From: Streptococcus parasanguinis
GTDB taxonomy: Bacteria; Bacillota; Bacilli; Lactobacillales; Streptococcaceae
Length of the DNA stretch: 64,000 nucleotides
Direction: 5' to 3'
NCBI RefSeq assembly: GCF_032163505.1
Contig: NZ_CP134147.1
Location: forward strand, 214,501 to 278,500
Each line of letters starts with the position of its first letter. The stretch's first letter is position 1. Positions 25,051-34,836 of this stretch are shown here, one piece after another. A model generated the notes under the pieces. It saw only the letters and a program-made list of their open reading frames with translations, was not told the DNA's origin and searched no databases. Position numbers and translations under genes: made by a program.

Positions 25051-26322
25051 TCACTTTTTCTTAAATTGATCAATCTTCTCCTTGGTGGCTCCGAGAGCAC
25101 GCTCGTACTTGCCATTTTCATTGGGAATAAAGTAGGAAGCGTGTTTGAGCTTGTCTGGCAAGTAGTCCTGATTGACCCAGTTGCCAGGGTAGTTGTGAGG
25201 GTATTTATAGTTTTGCGCATTTCCCAGTTCCTTGCTTCCAGCATAATGACCATCGCGGAGGTGGCGAGGAATAGGAAGGTTGCCAGAACTTCTAAGATCA
25301 GCCAGCGCCTTGTCCATTGCGACGTAGGCTGAGTTGGATTTAGGCGAAAGGGCTAGATCGATGACAATATTGGCGATGAGAATGCGAGCCTCAGGAAAGC
25401 CGATGCGCTCAGCTGCTTGAAGGGCTGTTACCGTATGAATCTGCGCATCTGGATTGGCCAGACCGATGTCCTCATAAGCGATAACAGTCAAGCGACGAGC
25501 GAGGCTGGGTAGATCTCCGGCTTCGATCAAACGAGCGGCGTAGTGGAGACTAGCATCGACATCCGAACCACGGATAGATTTTTGCAGAGCAGAGAGCACG
25601 TCGTAGTGGCCGTCTCCATCTTTGTCCATAGTGATGTAGCTGCGCTGGAGGCTGTTTTCCATGATCTCTAGCGTAATATGGCGGATCCCTTCTGCATTTT
25701 CAGAGGTCGACAGCACAGCCAGATCGAGAGAATTAAAGGCAGAGCGAAGATCTCCATTGGTTGAGGTAGCGATGAAATCCAAAGCGTCCTCATCGAGCAC
25801 GACTGGAAAATCAAAGCCACGCTCGGGATCATCCAGCGCCGTTTTTAGAGCTTGCTTGACCTCCTCCGTCGTCAACGGTTCCAGCTCAAAGATTTGTACG
25901 CGGCTACGAATAGCGGGTGTGACAGAGAAAAAGGGATTTTCAGTCGTTGCACCGATCATGATGACCAGACCGCTTTCGAGCAAAGGCAGGAGAAAATCTT
26001 GCTTGGTTTTATCGAGGCGATGGATTTCGTCCAAGAGCAGGACCAAGCCACCAGAAAATTTGGCCTCCTCTGCGATTTCTTGTAGGCGTTTTTTACTGTC
26101 AACCGTTGCATTAAAAGTCCGAAAGGCATACTTAGTCGTTCCTGCGATCGCAGAAGCAATACTGGTCTTTCCGATCCCCGGAGGTCCATAGAGAATCATA
26201 GAGGACAGACGATTGGCCTCGACCATGCGACGAATGATTTTGCCTTCTCCAACCAGGTGCTGTTGACCGATGACTTGATCGATCGTTCGTGGTCGCATAC
26301 GGAGTGCGAGATTGTCGGGCAT
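25051..26322 (-). CDS. rarA: replication-associated recombination protein RarA (AAA+ ATPase)
   Basis: This 423-residue clamp-loader-like AAA+ ATPase of the RarA/MgsA family acts at stalled replication forks. It has Walker A YGPPGIGKTS (near residue 46), Walker B LLLDEIHRL, sensor 1 IGATTENPFFS and the C-terminal tetramerisation region ending in GATKEKIDQFKKK. I start it at ATG 26322 (MPDNLALRMRP), which has GGAGAAGG upstream; an ATG 33 bp earlier adds a charged extension not typical of the family. Confidence 0.94.
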   Translation of the reverse strand: MPDNLALRMRPRTIDQVIGQQHLVGEGKIIRRMVEANRLSSMILYGPPGIGKTSIASAIAGTTKYAFRTFNATVDSKKRLQEIAEEAKFSGGLVLLLDEIHRLDKTKQDFLLPLLESGLVIMIGATTENPFFSVTPAIRSRVQIFELEPLTTEEVKQALKTALDDPERGFDFPVVLDEDALDFIATSTNGDLRSAFNSLDLAVLSTSENAEGIRHITLEIMENSLQRSYITMDKDGDGHYDVLSALQKSIRGSDVDASLHYAARLIEAGDLPSLARRLTVIAYEDIGLANPDAQIHTVTALQAAERIGFPEARILIANIVIDLALSPKSNSAYVAMDKALADLRSSGNLPIPRHLRDGHYAGSKELGNAQNYKYPHNYPGNWVNQDYLPDKLKHASYFIPNENGKYERALGATKEKIDQFKKK

Positions 26323-26436
26323 TTCCTTCTCCTTTCTAGCTTTGTCTCCTTTCAAAGAGACGGTTTTTATGGTAAGATTGTAGTAACTATTGTATCATAT
26401 TCCGCTCTAAGAGTGGGAAATTAGAAAGAGGACGCT

Positions 26437-26907
26437 ATGTCTAAATACGGATTTTTGGATGTTTTAGAAGAGGAGATGGACAAGGTTTTTCCTTTTGATT
26501 TTGAGATCAATTGGGATAAGAAAAACCATGCGGTAGAAGTGGCTTTTCTCTTGGAAGCGCAAAACACAGGCGGGGTTGCACTGGTTGATGAAGCTGGCGA
26601 AGAATCTGACGAGGATATCTTCTTTGAAGAAGCCGTGCTCTTCTACAATCCAGCCAAGTCTCATGTGGAGGAAGATGCCTATTTAACAGCGATTCCTTAT
26701 GAGCCTAAAAAAGGCTTGTCTCGTGAGTTTCTAGCCTATTTTGCGACTTTCCTCCGAGATACAGCCGAGCTGGCCTTGGATGAGCTCATGGATTTCTTAG
26801 CAGACGAAGAAGCAGAGAGCTTTGAGATCGTCTGGAACCAAGAAGTTTTTGAAGAAGGAAAAGTTGGCCTAGAAGAAAGCACCTTTTATCCCTATCCGAG
26901 ATATTAG
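26437..26907 (+). CDS. DUF3013 family protein
   Basis: The 156-residue acidic protein matches the streptococcal DUF3013 family (start MSKYGFLDVLEEEMDKVFPF, core NWDKKNHAVEVAFLLEAQNTGG). It has no signal peptide or membrane segment, so it is cytoplasmic; function unknown. AAAGAGG lies before the ATG. It is divergent from rarA and followed 12 bp later by the NUDIX gene. Confidence 0.82.
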   Translation: MSKYGFLDVLEEEMDKVFPFDFEINWDKKNHAVEVAFLLEAQNTGGVALVDEAGEESDEDIFFEEAVLFYNPAKSHVEEDAYLTAIPYEPKKGLSREFLAYFATFLRDTAELALDELMDFLADEEAESFEIVWNQEVFEEGKVGLEESTFYPYPRY

Positions 26908-26919
26908 GAGGGAAAGCTC

Positions 26920-27363
26920 ATGCTTGAGGATTGCTTAGAAGAGCGGTTCGAATTTACGGGTTGTAAAATTACCTTGATTTGTGAGGGGCAAATTTTGACC
27001 ATCTTGCGCGATGATAAAGAAACGATTCCTTACCCCAATATGTGGGACTTGCCAGGTGGTGGTCGGGAAGGAAATGAGACACCTTTTGAGTGTGTGGCGC
27101 GTGAGGTTTATGAGGAATTGAATATTCAACTGTCGAAAGAGGAAGTGATATGGTCCGAGATCTATCCTGGCATCTTGGATGAGAAGAAACAGTTCGTTTT
27201 TCTAGTTGGCAATCTAGCCCAAGAAGAGTTTGAACACATTGACTTTGGAGATGAGGGACAGGGCTATAAGTTAGTGAGCTTTGAAGAGTTTTTAACTTCA
27301 GATCGTGTTGTTCCCCAATTGCAAGAACGGGTGAGAGATTATGTGGAGAAGAAATTAGGATGA
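26920..27363 (+). CDS. NUDIX hydrolase
   Basis: The 147-residue hydrolase has a complete Nudix box, G-GREGNETPF-E-CVAREVYEELNI (about residues 47-69), which binds Mg2+ for cleavage of nucleoside diphosphates linked to another moiety. The substrate cannot be told. AGGAGG precedes the ATG. Its stop overlaps the start of the GIY-YIG gene (ATGA). Confidence 0.88.
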   Translation: MLEDCLEERFEFTGCKITLICEGQILTILRDDKETIPYPNMWDLPGGGREGNETPFECVAREVYEELNIQLSKEEVIWSEIYPGILDEKKQFVFLVGNLAQEEFEHIDFGDEGQGYKLVSFEEFLTSDRVVPQLQERVRDYVEKKLG

Positions 27364-28256
27364 AGCGTAGTAAAAATATCAACATGTTTCTCATGGATGG
27401 AGAAGTTACTGGTATAATCAAATGTACCTTGTCCAATTGGACAGGTGTGATCTATAAAATTCCACGCATTCAATTATCAGATTTAAAATCACGTGACGAA
27501 ATGAAGCAAAGTGGCATTTATTTCTTATTTGGTCGTGATGAAAATAAGCAAAAGGATGTTACCTATATTGGGCAGGCGACGAATCGCAAAAATGGTGAAG
27601 GTGTCCTTTTACGTGTTCAGGAACATACTCGTGATAACCATGCAGATTATTTTAATGATGTGATTATTTTGACGACGCAGAATATTTCCTTTGGTCCCAC
27701 AGAAATTAGTTACTTGGAAAATAAATTTACACAACTAGCAAAGGACGCGGGGCGCTTTATTGTCAAAAATGGGAATGAGCCCAATTCTGGGAATGTAACA
27801 GAAGAAAAGCAGTCTGAGTTGGATGAGGTTGTAGAAAATACTTTGATGATTGTAGGAACCTTAGGGTACCGAGTGTTTGTTCCTATGACCAAGAAAACAG
27901 ATCAGAATGTTTCTAATGAAAATTCAACTCATCTCTATTTGAAGCGAAAAACAAAGAAATCAAATCGAATGATTGAAGCTATCTGCGAACAGACTTCGGA
28001 AGGTTTTGTTGTTTTAGAAGGCAGTCAAGTGGATGAGGTTGATTCACCCGCAATACCAGCAAGTCTAAAAGAATTGCGTAAGGAATTAATCAAATCAAAT
28101 GTGATTAAAGATGGTGTTTTACAAGAAAAACAACTGTTCTCCAGTCCATCTTACGCAGCCGCTTTTGTACTAGGCATGAATACGAATGGTCGAACGGATT
28201 GGAAAAATAAGGACGGTAAGACTTTAAAAGAATTAGAAGAAACAATGGATTGTTAA
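27360..28256 (+). CDS. GIY-YIG nuclease-domain protein with DUF4357 domain
   Basis: The 298-residue protein has an N-terminal GIY-YIG fold ([10 protein letters not shown] near residue 54 and [19 protein letters not shown] near 69-87, with a downstream Glu in YLENKF). It ends in a C-terminal DUF4357 domain (about 205-298; [24 protein letters not shown]). DUF4357 proteins are often near defence or restriction genes. It overlaps the NUDIX gene by 4 bp and precedes prmA by 10 bp. Its AT-rich codon use differs from prmA and rarA, which suggests transfer into a core operon. Confidence 0.82.
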   Translation: MKRSKNINMFLMDGEVTGIIKCTLSNWTGVIYKIPRIQLSDLKSRDEMKQSGIYFLFGRDENKQKDVTYIGQATNRKNGEGVLLRVQEHTRDNHADYFNDVIILTTQNISFGPTEISYLENKFTQLAKDAGRFIVKNGNEPNSGNVTEEKQSELDEVVENTLMIVGTLGYRVFVPMTKKTDQNVSNENSTHLYLKRKTKKSNRMIEAICEQTSEGFVVLEGSQVDEVDSPAIPASLKELRKELIKSNVIKDGVLQEKQLFSSPSYAAAFVLGMNTNGRTDWKNKDGKTLKELEETMDC

Positions 28257-28266
28257 GGAGAATCAA

Positions 28267-29217
28267 ATGGAAACATGGCAAGAGTTAAAAGTTACAGTGA
28301 AGCGTGAGGGTGAGGAACTAGTCTCCAACCTCTTGATCGAGTTAGGCGCCCAAGGGGTAGCAATCGAAGACAGCATGGATTATGTGGGAAATGTCGACCG
28401 CTTTGGTGAGATTTTTCCTGATGTCGAGCAGCAAGAAGAAATTGTGGTGACCGCCTACTACCCGGAGACGGTCGATGTAGCTGCGGTTGAAGCGGACTTG
28501 CAGGCTCGCTTAGCAGAATTGACAGACTTTATGGATCTGGGTGAGGTCAAGATGGGGACGACTGCTCTAGCTGAGGAAGATTGGGCCGACAACTGGAAGA
28601 AATACTATGAACCAGCTCGCATTACCCATGACTTGACCATCGTGCCGTCATGGACGGACTATGAGGCGACTGCGGGAGAAAAGATTATCAAGCTGGACCC
28701 TGGTATGGCCTTTGGAACTGGGACCCACCCAACAACCAAGATGAGCCTCTTTGCCTTGGAGCAGGTTCTTCGTGGTGGCGAAACAGTGCTGGATGTGGGG
28801 ACAGGTTCCGGTGTTCTCTCTATTGCTAGCTCACTCCTAGGTGCCAAGGAAATCTTCGCCTATGACTTAGATGATGTAGCGGTTCGGGTCGCTCAGGAAA
28901 ATATTGAACTCAACCCGGGAATGGAAAACATCCATGTAGCTCCAGGCGATTTGCTGAAAGGCGTGGAGATTGAGGCAGATGTCATCGTGGCCAACATCTT
29001 GGCGGATATTCTTATCCATCTGACAGATGATGCTTATCGTTTGGTCAAGGACGAAGGTTACCTGATCATGAGTGGAATTATCAAGGACAAATGGGACATG
29101 GTACGTGAGTCGGCTGAGTCAGCTGGATTTTTCCTTGAAACCCACATGATCCAAGGGGAATGGAATGCCTGCGTCTTCAAGAAGACCAAGGATATCTCCG
29201 GTGTGATTGGAGGCTAG
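28267..29217 (+). CDS. prmA: ribosomal protein L11 methyltransferase
   Basis: The 316-residue SAM-dependent methyltransferase trimethylates L11. It has an N-terminal substrate-recognition domain (about 1-110), the linker [15 protein letters not shown]-binding [12 protein letters not shown] near residue 179 and the family motif [16 protein letters not shown] precedes the ATG. It forms the usual prmA-rsmE pair of Firmicutes. Confidence 0.95.
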   Translation: METWQELKVTVKREGEELVSNLLIELGAQGVAIEDSMDYVGNVDRFGEIFPDVEQQEEIVVTAYYPETVDVAAVEADLQARLAELTDFMDLGEVKMGTTALAEEDWADNWKKYYEPARITHDLTIVPSWTDYEATAGEKIIKLDPGMAFGTGTHPTTKMSLFALEQVLRGGETVLDVGTGSGVLSIASSLLGAKEIFAYDLDDVAVRVAQENIELNPGMENIHVAPGDLLKGVEIEADVIVANILADILIHLTDDAYRLVKDEGYLIMSGIIKDKWDMVRESAESAGFFLETHMIQGEWNACVFKKTKDISGVIGG

Positions 29218-29218
29218 C

Positions 29219-29962
29219 ATGCAGCAGTATTTTGTAAAAGGTTTGGCTAGCTCACCTGTCACTATCGAGGACAAGGAGACCAGCAAGCACATGTTTCAGG
29301 TCATGCGCTTGAAAGAGGATGACGAAGTTACACTAGTTTTTGATGATGGGATCAAGCGCTTGGCGCGCGTGGTCAATGTAGAAACCCGTCATTTGGAACT
29401 AATCGAGGAATTAGCAGACAATGTGGAACTGCCAGTCCAAGTGACCATCGCATCAGGCTTCCCCAAGGGAGACAAGCTGGAGTTTATCACTCAAAAAGTA
29501 ACAGAACTGGGTGCTAGTCAGATATGGGCCTTTCCTGCAGACTGGTCAGTCGCCAAATGGGACGGCAAGAAATTGGGCAAAAAGGTCGAGAAGCTAGAAA
29601 AAATCGCCCTTGGAGCAGCAGAACAAAGCAAGCGGAATCTTGTTCCAAGCATTACCCTTTTTGAGAAAAAGGCAGACTTTCTAGCCCAACTGGACCAGTT
29701 TGACTCTATCGTAGTGGCTTATGAAGAGTCAGCCAAAGAAGGAGAGGCAGCAGCTTTACTTCAGTCGCTGACCGGAATAGAAGCTGGAAGCAAACTGCTC
29801 TTTATCTTTGGACCAGAGGGTGGCCTCTCTCCTGCAGAAATTGAAAGTTTTGCAGCCAAAGGAGCAGTCCTTGCAGGACTTGGACCTCGGATTTTACGAG
29901 CAGAAACAGCCCCACTCTATGCTCTCAGCGCTGTGAGTGTTGTTACAGAATTAATGAACTAA
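29219..29962 (+). CDS. rsmE: 16S rRNA (uracil-1498-N3)-methyltransferase
   Basis: This 247-residue SPOUT-class methyltransferase modifies U1498 of 16S rRNA. Evidence is the N-terminal RNA-binding part (MQQYFVKGLAS...HMFQVMRL), the knot-forming IFGPEGGLSPAEIE and the C-terminal LGPRILRAETAPLYAL. I start it at ATG 29219, 1 bp after the prmA stop, with TTGGAGG upstream; an in-frame ATG at 29207 lies inside prmA. A strong terminator follows. Confidence 0.94.
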   Translation: MQQYFVKGLASSPVTIEDKETSKHMFQVMRLKEDDEVTLVFDDGIKRLARVVNVETRHLELIEELADNVELPVQVTIASGFPKGDKLEFITQKVTELGASQIWAFPADWSVAKWDGKKLGKKVEKLEKIALGAAEQSKRNLVPSITLFEKKADFLAQLDQFDSIVVAYEESAKEGEAAALLQSLTGIEAGSKLLFIFGPEGGLSPAEIESFAAKGAVLAGLGPRILRAETAPLYALSAVSVVTELMN

Positions 29963-29994
29963 CGAAGTGAAGGAATCGCTTCGTTAGTTTTTTT
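29957..29994 (+). terminator. terminator after rsmE
   Basis: ACTAACGAAG pairs with CTTCGTTAGT, followed by seven T residues. Confidence 0.88.
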
Positions 29995-30134
29995 ACAAAA
30001 ATTTTTACGAATGATGAAAGCAAGATGGATCCCAGAATGATCTTCGAGTAGTAACCGTATATTAAAGTAGCTTCATTGGTTCCCATCTGCTTCTAAAAGT
30101 GTTAAAATAGTATCCAAGAAACTGGAGAAAACGA

Positions 30135-32354
30135 ATGCCAAAAGAAGAGAATTTAACTGGGGACCAAGTCGTTGCCCTTACAAAAAAATATTTATCACCT
30201 GAGGATGTTGCTTTTGTGCAAAAGGCTTTGGTCTATGCAGTTGATTGCCATAGTGGTCAATTCCGTCAGTCTGGTGAGCCTTATATCATTCACCCGATTC
30301 AAGTGGCAGGAATCCTTGCTAAGCTGAAACTGGATGCTGTGACGGTAGCCTGTGGCTTTTTGCATGATGTCGTGGAGGATACGGATGCAACCTTAGATGA
30401 TTTAGAGCGCGAATTTGGTCATGACGTGCGTGTGATCGTCGATGGGGTGACCAAGCTCGGGAAGGTCAAGTACAAGTCCCACGAAGAGCAGTTGGCTGAA
30501 AATCATCGAAAGATGCTCATGGCCATGTCTCAAGATATTCGTGTAATCTTGGTCAAATTAGCTGACCGCTTGCATAATATGCGTACCCTCAAGCATTTGC
30601 GCAAAGATAAGCAAGAACGCATTTCGCGTGAGACCATGGAGATCTATGCGCCACTGGCCCACCGTCTCGGGATTTCCAGTGTCAAGTGGGAGCTTGAAGA
30701 TTTGTCTTTCCGTTATTTGAATGAGACAGAATTCTACAAGATTTCTCATATGATGAAGGAAAAACGTCGCGAGCGAGAAGAGTTGGTGGAAGAAGTCGTC
30801 CACAAGATTGAGACCTATGCTGGGGAACGCCATTTGCATGGAAAAATTTATGGCCGACCAAAGCATATCTACTCGATCTACCGCAAGATGCAGGATAAGA
30901 AGAAGCGCTTTGATGAAATCTATGACTTGATTGCCATCCGCTGTATCCTGGATACTCCAAGCGATGTCTATGCCATGCTAGGCTACATCCATGAGCTCTG
31001 GAAGCCAATGCCAGGGCGTTTTAAGGACTATATTGCCAACCGGAAGGCCAATGGCTACCAGTCCATCCATACGACTGTCTACGGCCCTAAAGGACCGATT
31101 GAATTCCAGATCCGAACCAAGGAAATGCACGAAGTCGCTGAGTACGGGGTTGCGGCTCACTGGGCCTATAAAAAAGGCATCAAAGGTCAAGTCAACAGTA
31201 AGGAATCTGCTATTGGGATGAACTGGATCAAGGAGATGATGGAGCTCCAAGACCAGTCAGGCGATGCCAAGGAATTCGTAGAAAATGTAAAAGAAGACAT
31301 CCTGGCAGAAGAGATTTACGTCTTCACTCCAGACGGAACCGTGCGCTCGCTTCCCAAAGATTCCGGACCGATCGATTTTGCCTATGAGATCCACACCAAG
31401 GTTGGGGAAAAAGCGATTGGTGCCAAGGTCAATGGCCGGATGGTGCCCCTCAATACCAAACTTCGGACAGGAGATCAGGTGGAGATTATCACCAATGCCA
31501 ATTCCTTTGGTCCGAGTCGTGACTGGTTGACCCTTGTTAAAACTAGCAAGGCGCGCAACAAGATCCGTCAATTCTTTAAAAATCAAGACAAGGAATTGTC
31601 GATTAACCGTGGCCGTGACCTCTTGATGGCCCAATTCCACGAGCATGACTTGGTAGCCAATAAGTTCATGGATAAAAAGCACATGGACAAAGTGCTACAA
31701 AAATCAAGCTATAAGACAGAAGAAGCCTTGTTTGCGGCGATTGGTTTTGGAGAGATTGGGGCTATTACCATCTTTAACCGCTTGACGGAGGATGAGCGCC
31801 GAGAAGAAGAGCGGGCCAAGGCACGCGCAGAAGCAGAAGAGCTGGTCAAAGGTGGCGAGGTCAAGGTTGAAAATAAAAAAGACACCTTGAAGGTCCGTCA
31901 TGAAGGTGGCGTGGTTATCCAAGGAGCTTCTGGACTCTTGATTCGGATTGCTAAGTGCTGTAACCCAGTTCCAGGCGATGAAATTGTCGGCTACATCACC
32001 AAAGGACGTGGTGTCGCGATTCACCGCCGAGACTGCATGAATCTTCGCGCTCAAGACAACTACGAGCAACGCTTGATTGATGTAGAATGGGAAGATAACA
32101 ACACGACTAAAGACTACATCGCCCATATCGATATTTATGGACTCAACCGTGCCGGACTTCTTAACGATGTACTCCAAGTCCTCTCCAATACAGCTAAGAT
32201 GATCTCAACTGTCAATGCCCAACCAACCAAAGACATGAAATTTGCCAATATCCACATTTCCTTTGGGATTCCGAACCTATCGATGTTGACAACGGTTGTG
32301 GATAAGATTAAGAGTGTGCCGGAGGTTTACTCTGTTAAGCGTACCAACGGCTAA
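30135..32354 (+). CDS. relA: bifunctional (p)ppGpp synthetase/hydrolase
   Basis: The 739-residue long RSH enzyme makes and degrades (p)ppGpp in the stringent response. Domains in order are the HD hydrolase (HPIQVA, GFLHDVVEDT, KLADRLHNMRTL), the synthetase (about 230-350; IYRKMQDKKKRFDEIYDLIAIR and GYQSIHT), TGS (about 390-450), a zinc-finger/helical part (IAKCCNPVPGDEIVGYITKGRG) and ACT (about 665-739). All catalytic motifs appear intact. A -10-like GTTAAAATAG lies about 30 bp before the ATG. Confidence 0.96.
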   Translation: MPKEENLTGDQVVALTKKYLSPEDVAFVQKALVYAVDCHSGQFRQSGEPYIIHPIQVAGILAKLKLDAVTVACGFLHDVVEDTDATLDDLEREFGHDVRVIVDGVTKLGKVKYKSHEEQLAENHRKMLMAMSQDIRVILVKLADRLHNMRTLKHLRKDKQERISRETMEIYAPLAHRLGISSVKWELEDLSFRYLNETEFYKISHMMKEKRREREELVEEVVHKIETYAGERHLHGKIYGRPKHIYSIYRKMQDKKKRFDEIYDLIAIRCILDTPSDVYAMLGYIHELWKPMPGRFKDYIANRKANGYQSIHTTVYGPKGPIEFQIRTKEMHEVAEYGVAAHWAYKKGIKGQVNSKESAIGMNWIKEMMELQDQSGDAKEFVENVKEDILAEEIYVFTPDGTVRSLPKDSGPIDFAYEIHTKVGEKAIGAKVNGRMVPLNTKLRTGDQVEIITNANSFGPSRDWLTLVKTSKARNKIRQFFKNQDKELSINRGRDLLMAQFHEHDLVANKFMDKKHMDKVLQKSSYKTEEALFAAIGFGEIGAITIFNRLTEDERREEERAKARAEAEELVKGGEVKVENKKDTLKVRHEGGVVIQGASGLLIRIAKCCNPVPGDEIVGYITKGRGVAIHRRDCMNLRAQDNYEQRLIDVEWEDNNTTKDYIAHIDIYGLNRAGLLNDVLQVLSNTAKMISTVNAQPTKDMKFANIHISFGIPNLSMLTTVVDKIKSVPEVYSVKRTNG

Positions 32355-32470
32355 TCGGCTACTCAGTTATCTTTTATAGCTTCGTTAGCTCGCCTTGCTG
32401 TCTTGCTCTAAAAGCAACTGAACAGCCGTTGTTTTTCAGCTAGTCTGCCTGCGTCTCGCTGCCTTGTCTG
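32355..32470 (+). other. hairpin-rich relA-dtd spacer
   Basis: CGGCT-CTCAGTT-TCTTTTA pairs imperfectly with TAAAAG-AACTGA-AGCCG over about 75 bp (to 32424), and further imperfect copies of the CAG..CTGCC-type pattern follow. No T-run gives a classical terminator. It may be a dispersed repeat or an mRNA-processing structure. The remaining spacer to 32533 contains only the dtd ribosome-binding area. Confidence 0.4.
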
Positions 32471-32533
32471 AAGTTGATGTTCTTTGAAGGTTAGTAGTGA
32501 ATGCCAAATAGATTTATAAAATAGGATAATCAA

Positions 32534-32977
32534 ATGAAATTAGTGATTCAACGGGTTAAGAGTGCCTCAGTTTCCATTGATGGTCAAGTCTACAATGCGA
32601 TCCAGCAAGGCTTGTTGCTCCTAGTGGGAGTGGGGCCTGAGGATGACCAGAAGGATTTGGATTATGCGGTCCGCAAGGTATCGCAGATGCGGATTTTCTC
32701 AGATGAGGAAGATAAGATGAATCTTTCGGTCAAAGATATCCAAGGGGAAATCTTATCGATCTCTCAATTTACCCTCTTTGCGGATACCAAAAAAGGCAAC
32801 CGTCCTGCTTTTACAGGGGCTGCCAAGCCAGATATGGCCAGTCAGTTATATGATGCCTTTAATGATCAATTAGAAAAAGAAGTCCCTGTCAAACGAGGGA
32901 TCTTTGGGGCCGATATGGCGATTGAATTGATCAATGATGGTCCAGTGACGATTTTGTTAGATACAAAAAATCCATAA
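32534..32977 (+). CDS. dtd: D-aminoacyl-tRNA deacylase
   Basis: The 147-residue enzyme frees tRNA from wrongly attached D-amino acids. Family landmarks are [17 protein letters not shown], the [17 protein letters not shown] region and the Gly-cisPro-like [11 protein letters not shown] end. In streptococci it commonly follows relA, as here. Confidence 0.94.
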   Translation: MKLVIQRVKSASVSIDGQVYNAIQQGLLLLVGVGPEDDQKDLDYAVRKVSQMRIFSDEEDKMNLSVKDIQGEILSISQFTLFADTKKGNRPAFTGAAKPDMASQLYDAFNDQLEKEVPVKRGIFGADMAIELINDGPVTILLDTKNP

Positions 32978-32982
32978 GTAAG

Positions 32983-33015
32983 AAAACATGCAGTCGGATT
33001 AGACTGCATGTTTTT
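32983..33015. terminator. bidirectional terminator between dtd and the metal regulator
   Basis: AAAACATGCAGTC pairs with GACTGCATGTTTT, with A and T runs outside on both strands. Confidence 0.88.
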
Positions 33016-33652
33016 CAATATAGAGTTGTTGGGCGATCACTTGGTTGATAGAAATTTCTTGTCCATGGATGACTAAGTGATAGAGGCCTGTGTAGTCATC
33101 ATATCGTTGAAACGCGATAGTATCCCCAATCTGGAGATGGATCTGGTCTAAGAATTTTAACAATTCATAGGTGTCATGGACCCTTTGCAGAATATAGAGA
33201 CCAGGTTGGATCGCTTCGCTGAGACGGTCTTGGTAGGCTTCGACAAGCCTTTCGCCTTTCTTTGGAATTGTCCCACCGTGAGGGCAGGTCTTAGGAGTTC
33301 CAAGCATGTGATCCAGCTGGTCAATGAAATGTTCAGAAACGGTATGCTCGAGAACTTCTGCCTCTTCATGGACTTCTTCAGTTGTATAGTCAAGTTTTTC
33401 CAGAAGAAATACTTCGATCAAGCGGTGCTTGCGGTAGAGATCAGAGACCAACTGCGATCCTAGATCCGTTAGCAAATACCCACGAGACTTGTCCTTCACC
33501 AAGAGACCCTCTGAGATCATGCGCTTAATCATCTCGGTCACAGCGGGTGGAGAGACCTGCATGCGACTCGCGATTTCCTTGTTGCTAATTTTTTCTACTT
33601 CTGTGCCAATTTCATAAATGCACTTGAGGTAATCTTCTTTGTTTGGTGTCAT
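32999..33652 (-). CDS. scaR: manganese-responsive DtxR/MntR-family repressor (ScaR/FimR type)
   Basis: The 217-residue metalloregulator has an N-terminal winged helix (KISNKEIASRMQVSPPAVTEMIKRM), a metal-binding dimerisation domain (HRLIEVFLLEKL, EEAEVLEHTVSEHFIDQLD and CPHGGTIP) and a C-terminal FeoA/SH3-like part. S. gordonii ScaR and S. parasanguinis FimR repress the Mn2+ transporter genes when Mn2+ is plentiful. The matching operators are at 37951-38014 in this window. It is separated from the fim operon by the DUF3114 gene and tpx. Confidence 0.9.
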   Translation of the reverse strand: MTPNKEDYLKCIYEIGTEVEKISNKEIASRMQVSPPAVTEMIKRMISEGLLVKDKSRGYLLTDLGSQLVSDLYRKHRLIEVFLLEKLDYTTEEVHEEAEVLEHTVSEHFIDQLDHMLGTPKTCPHGGTIPKKGERLVEAYQDRLSEAIQPGLYILQRVHDTYELLKFLDQIHLQIGDTIAFQRYDDYTGLYHLVIHGQEISINQVIAQQLYIEKHAV

Positions 33653-33724
33653 GCTTTCCTCTTTTCTTCGCTCACTTCTAGTATATCAAAAATATCCTCA
33701 AAAACGCTAGTGGAGTAATGAGAA

Positions 33725-33753
33725 TTGTCTCAAGCTCCAAAAGATGGTAGTAT
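33725..33753 (+). promoter_or_regulatory. promoter of the DUF3114 gene
   Basis: TTGTCT (33725-33730) and TAGTAT (33748-33753) are 17 bp apart, 24 bp before the ATG. Confidence 0.55.
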
Positions 33754-33776
33754 AGTAGCATAGAAAGGACGGCACT

Positions 33777-34802
33777 ATGAACAGACGGGAATTAGTGAGA
33801 TTAGGCTGGAGAGAGAGTAGTTTAGCCTATCTAGAGAAGCACTTGCAGGGATTGAAAGATCCACAAGCCTACCAAGAACAATACCAGTCTGTCTTTTTCT
33901 TTGCCAGTCCTCTGTTTCAAAACATGTGGTTTCAAGAGATCAAAGATCTAACGGAAACGGCTGCCCAAGACTTGCTGAGGGGAGTCATGAAAATTCTTCT
34001 TATGCCAAGTGACCTGTCCGGAACTTGTGAAGAAACAGCCTTTCTTCTGAGTAGGATGTCTCCAGATTGTCCGCCAGGTTCCGACTTTTGGAAGGCTTTT
34101 TCACACGTCGTGCAAATCGCCTTTGAAAAGGATCCCTTAGCAGATCAGTCGGGAGATCAGCTCTTGAAACGCCAGGTTCACCAGTTACGCTACCTACTTT
34201 CAAGTTACCAAGCCCAATGGATTCGGACGCATAAGGCCAGAGCTGGACAGACTGACGAGGAGGCCTTACAAGCTTACATACAAAAGGCTAGAGCGGTCAC
34301 GGTGGATGCTTATGCGGCTGCCCGCCTTCACAATAAGGTCTCCCTAGGGCCAGATGGTCACCTTCATTATCCATCAGGGGCCTCCCAACAAGTCAATTTC
34401 AAGGTCTTGTTAAATTTTCATACGGAGTATATTCTCGATCAAGCCGGGCGTTTTCTCAATGAAGTCGATCCAGTAGAAGTTTCTGAAAATGGCATTGTCA
34501 ATGGGGCTAGTTTTAACTACGGGCTGGCTAGGGGACGGACCCATAAGGACTTAGATATTGACCCCGTCAAAGCTTGGGACCCAGCCTTTCGGAAGCAGGT
34601 CCTTTATCGTCAAGGTGTTCGCTATCTAGCCCCTAAAAATGATCGCAGTGTCGAAGGCTACTGGAGTCGAAAAGGGGTCTTTGCACAAGGAGGCAAGAGC
34701 TACAAGCAACAAGTGGCACAGCGCGTGCGGAGTTTCCTCAGAGGCATCCCTCGCTTACGCTGGCGCGTCCTCCTACAGAATGGACTTCATCGGATTTTAT
34801 AG
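33777..34802 (+). CDS. DUF3114-like protein
   Basis: The 341-residue protein resembles the streptococcal DUF3114 family. It has no signal peptide, membrane span or catalytic motif that I recognise. The C-terminal 80 residues are strongly basic (YWSRKGVFAQGGKSYKQQVAQRVRSF), which could reflect nucleic-acid binding. GAAAGGAC precedes the ATG. It lies between the metal regulator (divergent) and tpx (convergent) and has its own promoter. Confidence 0.6.
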   Translation: MNRRELVRLGWRESSLAYLEKHLQGLKDPQAYQEQYQSVFFFASPLFQNMWFQEIKDLTETAAQDLLRGVMKILLMPSDLSGTCEETAFLLSRMSPDCPPGSDFWKAFSHVVQIAFEKDPLADQSGDQLLKRQVHQLRYLLSSYQAQWIRTHKARAGQTDEEALQAYIQKARAVTVDAYAAARLHNKVSLGPDGHLHYPSGASQQVNFKVLLNFHTEYILDQAGRFLNEVDPVEVSENGIVNGASFNYGLARGRTHKDLDIDPVKAWDPAFRKQVLYRQGVRYLAPKNDRSVEGYWSRKGVFAQGGKSYKQQVAQRVRSFLRGIPRLRWRVLLQNGLHRIL

Positions 34803-34807
34803 CAATG

Positions 34808-34834
34808 GAAAAGAGGTCGCAGACCTCTTTTTTC
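34808..34834. terminator. bidirectional terminator
   Basis: GAAAAGAGGTC pairs with GACCTCTTTTTTC around GCA. It serves the DUF3114 gene and tpx, which converge here. Confidence 0.85.
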
Positions 34835-34836
34835 AT

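Noticed and set aside
25661..26191. 176-codon plus-strand open frame inside rarA
   Set aside because: It is a shadow of rarA. Its composition (Ser/Arg-rich, no motif) reflects the complementary codons.
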